Of a stretch of 50,767 nt of DNA, positions 7,919 through 14,669 are shown one piece after another. Every line of letters begins with the position of its first letter. Within the stretch, counting starts at the first letter, position 1. Position numbers and translations under genes: made by a program. The DNA is taken from contig NZ_JAPDPH010000023.1 of the NCBI RefSeq assembly GCF_026013475.1, positions 1 through 50,767 of the forward strand, given 5' to 3'. The stretch comes from Micromonospora yasonensis. Lineage in GTDB: Bacteria; Actinomycetota; Actinomycetes; Mycobacteriales; Micromonosporaceae. Under the pieces are notes generated by a model. It searched no databases and was not told the DNA's origin. It worked only from the letters and a program-made list of their open reading frames with translations.

Positions 7919-8042
7919 ATGACGAGCGAACGGGCTGCGGACCGGCGGCGGCCATCCAGACGTGCGGCGGCAGCCGCCGCGCTGGCGTTGGTGGGGCCGT
8001 TGGCCGCCTGCCGGCGGCACGACGATCAACGTGGCCTAGCGA
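7919..8042 (+). pseudogene. 5' remnant of a lipoprotein gene, possibly a sugar-ABC binding protein
   Basis: GGGGGAGGG precedes ATG 7919. The reading MTSERAADRRRPSRRAAAAA continues into a hydrophobic stretch LALVGPLAAC, a complete lipoprotein signal peptide with lipobox LAAC (Cys near residue 32). Only about ten more residues follow before the reading enters the IS605-type element, with no folded domain left. The gene is therefore truncated by the insertion or by a deletion linked to it. The charged n-region and lipobox suit a solute-binding lipoprotein, and the ABC-ATPase-like tail on the other side of the element supports a transporter locus. The exact junction is not defined. Confidence 0.5.
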
Positions 8043-8078
8043 GGAATACCGCTCCGTCAGGGGCCGGGAGAAATCGCG

Positions 8079-8360
8079 TCACGAGCCGGGACGTTTCTGG
8101 TTTTCGATGTACTCACGGATGACGGCGAGGGGTGCGCCACCGCACGATCCGGCGAAGTACGACGGCGACCGCAGGTGGCCGTGCTTGGTGTGCGGGTTGA
8201 TTCGGTCGGTGAATTCTTGCCGTAGGTAGTGCGCGGAGACGCCCTTGAGTCGGTTGGCCAGGGTTGTGATCGGCAGTTTCGGTGGGTAGTGGCTGAGTAA
8301 GCGGATGTGGTCGTGTTCGCCGTTGAACTCGCGCAGTTGCGCGCCGAGCTTGGCGCACAC
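8079..8360 (-). pseudogene. tnpA: IS200/IS605 TnpA transposase, 5'-truncated
   Basis: The surviving 93 residues run from VCAKLGAQLREFNGEHDHI to the stop at 8079. They match the second two-thirds of IS200-like Y1 transposases: KGVSAHYLRQEF, SYFAGSCGGAPLAVI, and the nucleophile Tyr in REYIENQ. About 45-50 N-terminal residues are missing. The HUH metal motif, normally H-U-H in the DHVHLL context, here reads DHIRLL, so the second His is Arg. Both the truncation and this change argue for a dead enzyme. The frame stays open upstream of 8360, but there it reads antisense through tnpB. Confidence 0.8.
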
Positions 8361-9032
8361 GTCGGCCGACCTGGTGCACCGCGACGGGAAGTGGTTCCTG
8401 TACGCCACCTGCGACATCCCGGATGTCGAGGTGAAAGCACCTGACGGGTTCCTCGGCGTCGATCTGGGCATCGCGAACATCGCCACTACCAACGACGGCA
8501 CCCGACACAGCGGCAAGGGTTTGAACCGGGTCCGGCATCGTAGCCAGCGGTTGCGGGCCAAACTTCAGCGCATCGGCACCAAATCGGCCAAGCGGCTGTT
8601 GAAGGCCCGCCGGCGTAAGGAAGGCCGGTTCGCGGCCGACGTCAACCATTGCATCGCTAAGCAGATCGTGACGAGGCCGAACGCACCGGCCGCGGCATCG
8701 CCCTGGAGAACCTCACGGGCATCCGCGACCGGGTACGGCTCCGACGGCCCCAGCGGGTCACGCTGCACTCGTGGGCGTTCCACCAACTCGGCCAGTTCGT
8801 CGCCTACAAAGCGACCCGGGCCGGGATAGCGCTCGTTCACGTGGATCCGGCGTACACCTCGCAGGGCTGCTCCGCCTGCGGGCACATCGCCAAAGCCAAC
8901 CGACCCAACCAGACCACCTTCCGATGCACGTCGTGCGGCCTCGCTGAGCACGCCGACGTCAACGCAGCCCGCAACATCGCCACACGCGGCGTTGCGGACT
9001 GGGCAGCCGTCAGCCTGCCGAACGCGGCGTGA
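8361..9032 (+). pseudogene. tnpB: TnpB (IS605 OrfB) RNA-guided nuclease gene, 5'-truncated and frameshifted
   Basis: Homology begins at ADLVHRDGKWFLYATCDIPD and includes the first catalytic Asp in FLGVDLGIANIATT. After HCIAKQIV near 8668 the frame shifts by one base to DEAERTGRGIALENLTGI, which holds the catalytic Glu. It then runs through LHSWAFHQLGQFVAYKA, the zinc ribbon (CSAC near 8875 and CTSC near 8930) and the last catalytic Asp in HADVNAARNIA, ending at 9032. The RuvC triad and zinc finger are thus readable across the shift, but about 150-180 N-terminal residues (RNA-binding part) are absent. It cannot be an active nuclease as it stands. Confidence 0.85.
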
Positions 9033-9035
9033 CCG

Positions 9036-9182
9036 ATGCAGCCAGCACCGACCACGATCTGCAACCTCGACCCCTTCAGGGCCGAGAAGCTGACCCTGGA
9101 GAAGATCCACCTCTTCGACCCGTCGACGGGCCGGAACCTGACTCTGCACGAGGGGCGGTCGGCCGGGGCGCTCGCCGACTGA
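9036..9182 (+). pseudogene. 3' remnant, resembles the C-terminus of a sugar-ABC ATPase
   Basis: Directly after tnpB, the reading from about 9048 to TGA 9180-9182 gives DPFRAEKLTLEKIHLFDPST followed by GRNLTLHEGRSAGALAD. The K-x-H-L-F-D-x-x-TG-x-x-L pattern is typical of the very end of UgpC/MsmK-type sugar ABC ATPases (TOBE region). Codon bias is coding-like. An ATG at 9036 is in frame but has no ribosome site. A free 48-residue peptide is unlikely to function, so this is read as the tail of a gene whose front was lost with the IS605-type insertion or deletion. The family match is from memory of the motif and moderately uncertain. Confidence 0.45.
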
Positions 9183-9191
9183 CCGACGCAG

Positions 9192-9223
9192 TGAGGGGCC
9201 GGTGGCGCGCTGCCGGCCCCTCA
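9192..9223. terminator. Perfect 11-bp hairpin between convergent units
   Basis: TGAGGGGCCGG, a 10-base loop and CCGGCCCCTCA. The right arm contains the stop codon of the molybdenum-hydroxylase subunit gene (9221-9223), so the hairpin closes both the minus-strand operon and the plus-strand remnant. There is no U-run. Confidence 0.55.
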
Positions 9224-11320
9224 GCGTGCCGGCAGGTGCTCCAGCAGCTTGTCCAGCCGGATGGGCAGGTCCCGGACCCGTACGCCGGTCGCGTGGTGCA
9301 CCGCGTTGGCGACCGCCGCGGCGCTGCCCACGATGCCGATCTCACCGATCCCCTTCACCCCGGCCGGGTTCAGCTCCGGGTCCTCCTCCGGCAGCCAGTA
9401 CGCCTCGATCCGCTCGACGTCGGCGCAGACGCTGACGTGGTAGGTGGCGAGGTCGTGGTTGACCCAGTCGCCGTACCGCTCGTCGAGCAGGCCCTCCTCG
9501 TGCAGCGCCATCGACAGTCCCATCGTCATGCCGCCGATGAGCTGGCTGCGGGCGGTGGTCGGGTTCACCACCCGGCCGGCGGCGAACATCCCCAGCATCC
9601 GGTCCAGCCGGACCTCGCCGGTGTCCGCGTCCACCCGCACCTGCGCGAAGTGGGCGCCGTACGCGTACCGGGCCAGCGGGCGCTGCCCCCGGATCTCGTC
9701 GGCGGTGCTCACCTCGACGGTCAGCCCCTCGGCGGGTACGACGCCGTCGCGGAGCCGCTGCCGTAGCTGTTCGCAGGCCCGGATCACCGCCCAGCTCCAC
9801 GAGGCGGTGCCCATCGAGCCGCCGGCCACCCCCGCGGCCGGCAGGTCGCTGTCGCCCACCCGGATGGTGACCCGGTCGGCGGGTACCGCGAGGGCGTCGG
9901 CGGCCACCTGCCACAGCGCGGTGCGCGCGCCGGTGCCGATGTCGGTCGCGTTGATCCGTACCTCGAAGGTGCCGTCCGGCGCGGCGGTGGCCGCGGCGGC
10001 GGCGGCCCGGGCCCGTGCCGGGTAGCTGGACCCGGCCACTCCGGTGCCGATCAGCCACCGGCCGTCGTGTCGGGCCCCCGGCGTCGGGTCGCGGTCGGCC
10101 CAGCCGAACCGCCGGGCCCCCTCGCGTAGGCAGGCGACCAGGTTGCGGCTGCTGAACGGCTGCCCGCTGTCCGGGTCGACGGTCACGTCGTTGCGGACGC
10201 GCAGCTCGACCGGGTCGACGCCGCACGCCGTCGCCAGCTCGTCCAGTGCGGACTCCAGCGCGTACGCGCCCGGGCACTCGCCGGGCGCGCGCATCCAGAA
10301 CGGGGTCGGCACGTCCAGCCGGACCAGCCGGTGGGTGGTACGCCGGTGGCGTCCGGCGTACATGCTGCGGGTGTAGACGGCGGTCTGCTCGGCGAACTCG
10401 TGCACGGTCGAGGTCTGGCTGATCGCGTCGTGGCACACCGCCTCGATCCGGCCGTCGGCGTCCGCGCCGAGCCGGACCCGTTGGATGGTCGGGGTGCGGT
10501 AGCCGATCGGGCCGAAGAGCTGCTGGCGGGTCAGGGCGAGCCGCACCGGCCGGTCCACGTGCCGGGCGGCGAGCGCGGCGAGCACCACGGGTGCCTTGGG
10601 GGCGCCCTTGCTGCCGAAGCCGCCGCCGACGTGCTCGGCGATCACCCGGACCGCCTCCGGGGGCAGCCCGAACAGCTGGGCCAGGGTGGCCTGCACCGGG
10701 GTCGAGCCCTGGGTGGAGTCGTGCGCCAGCAGCCGCCCGTCCCGCCAGTGGGCCGTGGTGGCGTGCGGCTCCATCGGGTTGTTGTGGTAGGCCGGGGTCC
10801 GGTAGGTGGCGTCCACCCGGACCTCGGCGGCCGCGTAGCCGGCGTCGAAGTCGCCGTCGGCGGTGTCCGGCGGATAGCCCGGGTTGACCGTGTCCGGCCG
10901 GTACAGGTCGGGGTGGTGCTCGGTGAGGACGGTGCTGTGCGGCTCGGCGTCGTAGTCGATCCGGACCAGTCGGGCTCCCTCGCGGGCCGCCTCGATCGTG
11001 TCCGCCACCACGACCGCGACGAACTCGCCCCGGTAGTGCACGGTCGGTTCCTGCAGCAGGAACAGGGTCTGGTCCACGCCGGGGGTGAGCCGGGGCGCGT
11101 TGCCGTGGTGCAGCACGGCCAACACGCCCGGTACGGCCAGCGCCGGGGCCGCGTCGATCCGGGTGATCCGTCCCCGGGTCGCCATCGCCGGCACCGCCCA
11201 GCCGTACGTCACGTCGTCAACCGGGTACTCGACGGCGTACCGGGCGGCGCCGGTGACCTTGTCGCGGCCCTCCAGGCGCGGATGTTCCCGGCCCACGGCG
11301 CCGACGGGTGGCGCGCTCAC
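9221..11320 (-). CDS. Molybdenum hydroxylase large subunit (xanthine dehydrogenase family, PaoC-like)
   Basis: The 699-residue protein starts at GTG 11320 (VSAPPVGAVGREHPRLEGRD), overlapping the stop of the FAD subunit gene by four bases. N-terminal hammerhead domain: GRDKVTGAARYAVEY and VPGVLAVLHHGNAPRL. Molybdopterin-binding parts: EPHATTAHW, EHVGGGFGSKG, RAPGECPGAYALESALDELA, and near the C-terminus GVKGIGEIGIVGSA, where the Glu of GIGE is the usual catalytic base. The domain order and length match the PaoC/YagR branch, which oxidises aldehydes or N-heterocycles with water as oxygen donor. With the two genes upstream it forms a three-subunit enzyme. The substrate is not evident. Confidence 0.9.
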   Translation of the reverse strand: MSAPPVGAVGREHPRLEGRDKVTGAARYAVEYPVDDVTYGWAVPAMATRGRITRIDAAPALAVPGVLAVLHHGNAPRLTPGVDQTLFLLQEPTVHYRGEFVAVVVADTIEAAREGARLVRIDYDAEPHSTVLTEHHPDLYRPDTVNPGYPPDTADGDFDAGYAAAEVRVDATYRTPAYHNNPMEPHATTAHWRDGRLLAHDSTQGSTPVQATLAQLFGLPPEAVRVIAEHVGGGFGSKGAPKAPVVLAALAARHVDRPVRLALTRQQLFGPIGYRTPTIQRVRLGADADGRIEAVCHDAISQTSTVHEFAEQTAVYTRSMYAGRHRRTTHRLVRLDVPTPFWMRAPGECPGAYALESALDELATACGVDPVELRVRNDVTVDPDSGQPFSSRNLVACLREGARRFGWADRDPTPGARHDGRWLIGTGVAGSSYPARARAAAAAATAAPDGTFEVRINATDIGTGARTALWQVAADALAVPADRVTIRVGDSDLPAAGVAGGSMGTASWSWAVIRACEQLRQRLRDGVVPAEGLTVEVSTADEIRGQRPLARYAYGAHFAQVRVDADTGEVRLDRMLGMFAAGRVVNPTTARSQLIGGMTMGLSMALHEEGLLDERYGDWVNHDLATYHVSVCADVERIEAYWLPEEDPELNPAGVKGIGEIGIVGSAAAVANAVHHATGVRVRDLPIRLDKLLEHLPAR

Positions 11321-12309
11321 CGGGGCACCGCCGCGGCCAGTCCGGTCAACGCGCGGACGGTGAGGTTGCGGATCAGCGCCACCTTGAACCCGTTGTGCGG
11401 CAACGGGCGGGCCGCGGCGAGTTCGGCGTCCGCCGCGCGGGCGGCCAGTTCGGCGGTGAACGGTCGGCCGCGCAGCGCCTCCTCCGCCCGGTAGGCCCGC
11501 CACGGCCGGTGGGCGACCGCCCCGTACGCCAACCGGACGTCGCGGACGGTGTCCCCGTCCAGGTCGAGCGCGGCGGCCACCGAGCCGACCGCGAACGCGA
11601 ACGTGGCCCGGTCGCGTGCCTTGAGATAGGTGCAGCGCCGCGCGAACGGCAACGGCGGGACCCGGACCGCGGTGATCAGCGCGCCGCGCGGGAGGTTGGT
11701 CTCCCGCTCGGGCTGCTCGCCGGGTGTGCGGTGCAACTCGGCCACGGGGATCTCCCGGGCGCCGCCCGGGTCGTACACCTCCAGCACGGCGTCGAGGGCG
11801 ACCAGGGCGACCGCCAGGTCCGACGGGTGGGTGGCCACGCAGAATTCGGACCAGCCGAGGATGGCCAGGTCGCGGTTCTGCCCGTGGCGGGCCGCGCAGC
11901 CGGTGCCGGGCTCCCGCTTGTTGCACGCCTTGCCGGTGTCCTGGAAGTAGACGCAGCGGGTGCGTTGCAGCAGGTTCCCCGCCGTGGTGGCCATGTTGCG
12001 CAGCTGCCCGGAGGCGCCGGCGAGCAGCGCCCGGGACAGCAGCGGGTGGTCGCGGCGGACCGCCGGATGTGCGGCGAGGTCGCTGTTGCGGACGGTGGCC
12101 CCGACCCGCAGCCCGCCGTCGGGGAGGGTGTCCACCGTGTCCAGCGGCAGGCCGGTGACGTCCACCAGCAGGTCCGGTCGTTGCACCCCGAGCTTCATCA
12201 GGTCCACCAGGTTGGTCCCGCCACCGAGGTACGCGGCATCCGGTTCCGCGTCGAGCAGCGCGACCGCCTCCGCGACGTCGGCCGGCCGCTGGTAGCGGAA
12301 CGCCCTCAC
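11317..12309 (-). CDS. Molybdenum hydroxylase FAD-binding subunit (PaoB-like)
   Basis: The 330-residue protein starts at GTG 12309 (VRAFRYQRPADVAEAVALL), overlapping the 2Fe-2S gene stop by four bases. FAD-binding motif YLGGGTNLVDLMKLG near residue 32 and the second motif TTAGNLLQRTRCVYF near 110 fit the CO-dehydrogenase flavoprotein fold. Extra cysteines in the insert CVYFQDTGKACNKREPGTGC are those that in PaoB-type subunits hold a 4Fe-4S cluster. A C-terminal CODH_FAD domain follows (PPLPFARRCTYLKARDRATF). It passes electrons from the molybdenum subunit and 2Fe-2S clusters to an acceptor. Confidence 0.9.
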   Translation of the reverse strand: MRAFRYQRPADVAEAVALLDAEPDAAYLGGGTNLVDLMKLGVQRPDLLVDVTGLPLDTVDTLPDGGLRVGATVRNSDLAAHPAVRRDHPLLSRALLAGASGQLRNMATTAGNLLQRTRCVYFQDTGKACNKREPGTGCAARHGQNRDLAILGWSEFCVATHPSDLAVALVALDAVLEVYDPGGAREIPVAELHRTPGEQPERETNLPRGALITAVRVPPLPFARRCTYLKARDRATFAFAVGSVAAALDLDGDTVRDVRLAYGAVAHRPWRAYRAEEALRGRPFTAELAARAADAELAAARPLPHNGFKVALIRNLTVRALTGLAAAVPR

Positions 12310-12857
12310 CGCGCCGCCGCCGCGTCCCGGATCGCGGCCACGATGTTCGGGTACGCGGCGCAGCGGCACAGGTTGCCGCTCATCCGCTCCCGCACCTCCG
12401 CGTCGGTCAGTTCCACCGGCGCGGTCAGGTCCTCGGTCACCGCGCTGGGCCAGTCCCGGGCCACCTCGTCGAGCATCCCGCGGGCGGAGCAGAGCTGGCC
12501 GGGTGTGCAGTAGCCGCACTGGAACGCGTCCCGCGCGACGAAGGCCGCCTGGAGCGGGGAGAGGTCCTCCGGTCCGGCGAGCCCCTCGACGGTGACCACC
12601 GCCCGGCCGTCCAGGGTGACGGCCAGGATCAGGCAGCTCTTCACCCGCCGGCCGTCGAGCAGCACCGTGCAGGAGCCGCACTGCCCGTGGTCGCAGCCCT
12701 TCTTGCTGCCGATGAGGGCGAGCCGCTCGCGCAGGGCGTCCAGCAGGGTGGCCCGGTTGTCCAACGTCAGGTCGTGCCGGACGCCGTTGACGGTGAGGGC
12801 GACGGGGGACGACCGCCCGTCTTCTGCCGGTTTCCCGCTCTCCCGCCCGCTGCGCAC
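12306..12857 (-). CDS. Molybdenum hydroxylase 2Fe-2S subunit (PaoA-like)
   Basis: The 183-residue protein starts at GTG 12857 and leads the minus-strand operon. It holds both cluster motifs: the plant-ferredoxin type GCDHGQCGSCTVLLDG plus KSCLIL (about 53-77) and the helical type CGYCTPGQ with NLCRC (about 114-166). These wire the molybdenum centre to the FAD subunit. Unlike PaoA, it shows no clear Tat signal peptide; the N-terminus is only about 18 polar residues before the ferredoxin domain, so a cytosolic enzyme is likely. A shorter start within the first 20 residues is possible. Confidence 0.9.
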   Translation of the reverse strand: MRSGRESGKPAEDGRSSPVALTVNGVRHDLTLDNRATLLDALRERLALIGSKKGCDHGQCGSCTVLLDGRRVKSCLILAVTLDGRAVVTVEGLAGPEDLSPLQAAFVARDAFQCGYCTPGQLCSARGMLDEVARDWPSAVTEDLTAPVELTDAEVRERMSGNLCRCAAYPNIVAAIRDAAAAR

Positions 12858-12872
12858 CGCGTCAGATTACCG

Positions 12873-12901
12873 TTGACGGCGATATTCAAGGACAAATACG
12901 G
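12873..12901 (+). promoter_or_regulatory. Putative promoter of the xdhC gene
   Basis: TTGACG, 17 bases, ATACGG in the 78-base space between the divergent 2Fe-2S subunit gene and xdhC. The -35 is good and the -10 weak. The opposite operon must start in the same short gap. Confidence 0.35.
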
Positions 12902-12935
12902 GCAGAAGCCCTGGGCTGGCGATCGGTGGAGCGGC

Positions 12936-14036
12936 ATGCGTGAGGTCCTGGCCGCGGCCCACGACTGGCGGCGGCGGAAGGTCCCCTTCGGCCTGGCGAC
13001 CGTTGTGGGCAGCAGCGCGGGCAGCGCCACCGGCCCGGGTGACCTGCTCGCCGTCGACCCAACCGGCGACGTACGCGGGGGCATCCCCGCCGGCTGCGTC
13101 GAGTCTGCGGTGCTCGACGCGACGGCGGAGACCCTGCGCACCGGCCGGACCCGGCTGGCCCGGTACCCGGTGGGCGGGGACGGCCCGTGGCCGGCCCGGC
13201 CAGGCTGCGCCGGGACCGTCGAGGTGCTGCTGCGCCGGGTGACCGCGGACGGCCCCACGGCCCGCTCCCTCGCCGCGCTCGCCGGGCCCGACCCGGCCGC
13301 CGTGGCAACCGTGGTGGGCGGCCGGGCACCCTTCGCCGCCGAGCTGGTGATCCGGCGGGACCGGACCGAGGGCACCCTGGGCACCGCGGACCTGGACGCC
13401 TGGGCCGTGGACCGGGGGGCCGGTCTGTCGGCCGGCGCGGTGGTGCTGCGCCATGGCGAGCGTCCCGGCGTACGGGTGCTGTTCCAGGCGGCGCCGGCCG
13501 CGCCGCGGATGCTGCTGTTCGGTGCCACCGCCGTCGCCGCGGCGCTCGCCCGGATCGGGGCGGACCTCGGCTACCGGGTCGTCGCCTGCGACCCACGGCC
13601 CGCGTTCGCCACCGTCGCGCGGCTGCCTGACGCACACGAGGTGCACCGAGCCTGGCCGCACCGCCTGCTGGCCACGACCCCGGTCACCCCGGACACGGTG
13701 CTCTGCCTGCTCGGTCACGATCCCCGCTACGAGATCCGGCTGCTGCGTGTGGCGCTGTCCACCCCGGCCGGCTACGTCGGGGTGCTCGGCAGCCGCGCGG
13801 CGCACGAGGCGCGCCTCGCCCGGTTGCGCGCCGACGGGGTGCCCGAGGCCCAGTTGGCCCGGCTGCGTGCGCCCGCCGGGCTGGACCTCGGCGGACGCAG
13901 CCCGGTCGAGACGGCGCTGGCGATCGCCGCGGAGGCGGTGGCCTGGCGCCACGGCGGCAGCGGCTGGCCGTTGTCCGGCCTGGCCGGCCCGATTCACGCC
14001 GCCCGCCCGGCCGGCCTGTTCGCGGCGGCGCCGTGA
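12936..14036 (+). CDS. XdhC/CoxI family molybdenum-hydroxylase maturation factor
   Basis: ATG 12936 has GGAG nearby and the 366-residue product begins MREVLAAAHDWRRRKVPFGL. The N-terminal XdhC_CoxI domain shows GDLLAVDPTGDVRGGIPAGCVESAVL and a second motif RPGCAGTVEVLLRRV. The C-terminal Rossmann domain (about 185-340) shows PRMLLFGATAVAAALARIG and VGVLGSRAAHEARLARLRADGV. Family members bind sulfurated molybdenum cofactor and insert it into apo-hydroxylases. Its place back to back with the three subunit genes, and overlapping a MocA-like gene, fits a dedicated maturation pair. Confidence 0.88.
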   Translation: MREVLAAAHDWRRRKVPFGLATVVGSSAGSATGPGDLLAVDPTGDVRGGIPAGCVESAVLDATAETLRTGRTRLARYPVGGDGPWPARPGCAGTVEVLLRRVTADGPTARSLAALAGPDPAAVATVVGGRAPFAAELVIRRDRTEGTLGTADLDAWAVDRGAGLSAGAVVLRHGERPGVRVLFQAAPAAPRMLLFGATAVAAALARIGADLGYRVVACDPRPAFATVARLPDAHEVHRAWPHRLLATTPVTPDTVLCLLGHDPRYEIRLLRVALSTPAGYVGVLGSRAAHEARLARLRADGVPEAQLARLRAPAGLDLGGRSPVETALAIAAEAVAWRHGGSGWPLSGLAGPIHAARPAGLFAAAP

Positions 14037-14611
14037 CCGTGGCCGGGCTGGTGCTCGCCGCCGGGGCGGGACGCCGGCTGGGCCGGCCGAAGGCTCTCGT
14101 CGAATGGGACGGCGAGCCGCTGGTCCGGCGCGCCGCCCGGCTGCTGCGCGTCGGCGGTTGCGACCCGGTGCACGTGGTGGTCGGCGCGGCCAGCGGCCGG
14201 CTTCCCCCGCTGCCCAGCGCCGTCCCGGTGGTCAACCCGCAGTGGCGGGACGGCCTCGGCAGTTCACTGCTGCGCGGCCTGGACTCACTGCCGGGCGTCG
14301 CCGACGCGGTCGTGGTGGTGCTCGTCGACCAGCCCTGGCTGACCCCGGCCGCGGTCCGCCGGGTCCGCGCGGCGTACGTCGCCGGCGCCGTCGTCGCGGT
14401 CGCCAGTTACGCCGGCCGGCCCGGCCATCCGGTCCTGCTCAGCCGCGTCACCTGGCCGCTGATCGCGCCGTACGCGACAGGGGACCGGGGTGCCCGCGAC
14501 TTCCTGGGGGCGCGGGCCGACCTGGTGACTCCGGTGCTCTGCGACGGGTCACCGGCCGACGTGGACACGCCGGCCGACCTGGCCCGAGCCCAGGCGCCTC
14601 ACGAGGTGTAG
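14033..14611 (+). CDS. MobA/MocA-like nucleotidyltransferase (molybdenum cofactor cytidylyltransferase)
   Basis: The 192-residue product starts at GTG 14033, overlapping the xdhC stop by four bases. The N-terminus GLVLAAGAGRRLGRPKALVE is the NTP-binding loop of this family, followed by VVVLVDQPWLTPAAVRRV with the metal-binding Asp and RPGHPVLLSRVTW further on. MocA adds CMP to molybdopterin to make the dinucleotide cofactor used by three-subunit hydroxylases. That matches the PaoABC-like genes next door. MobA (GMP) activity cannot be excluded from sequence alone. Confidence 0.85.
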   Translation: MTVAGLVLAAGAGRRLGRPKALVEWDGEPLVRRAARLLRVGGCDPVHVVVGAASGRLPPLPSAVPVVNPQWRDGLGSSLLRGLDSLPGVADAVVVVLVDQPWLTPAAVRRVRAAYVAGAVVAVASYAGRPGHPVLLSRVTWPLIAPYATGDRGARDFLGARADLVTPVLCDGSPADVDTPADLARAQAPHEV

Positions 14612-14669
14612 CAGCGGCGACGGACAGCGCCCCGGTAGCGCGGTTCGCGGCAGCGACGCGCCAAGGCGG

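Larger units (their letters stand above)
8043..9035. mobile_element. Defective IS605-type element (IS200/IS605 family)
   Basis: The element holds parts of a Y1 transposase gene on the minus strand and a TnpB gene on the plus strand, in the divergent order of IS605. Their 5' halves, which should lie back to back in the middle, are missing: tnpA homology stops and tnpB homology starts at the same point near 8360. The tnpB part also has a frameshift and the tnpA part a changed catalytic motif, so it cannot move by itself. The element ends are approximate, since the subterminal hairpins used by this family could not be identified with confidence. Confidence 0.7.

Noticed and set aside
8305..8829. 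Treating 8305-8829 as an intact transposase gene
   Set aside because: The first about 19 codons are antisense to tnpA and the last about 50 are out of frame relative to TnpB; real TnpB homology runs 8361-8668 and then in another frame to 9032.
9221..11926. Extending the molybdenum subunit gene upstream to 11926
   Set aside because: The added N-terminal residues are Arg-rich nonsense opposite the real FAD-subunit frame; GTG 11320 with a 4-base overlap is the family-like start.
12873..12901. A defined promoter for the minus-strand hydroxylase operon in the same gap
   Set aside because: Candidate hexamers (TTGAAT/TAATCT) have poor spacing; not listed as a feature.
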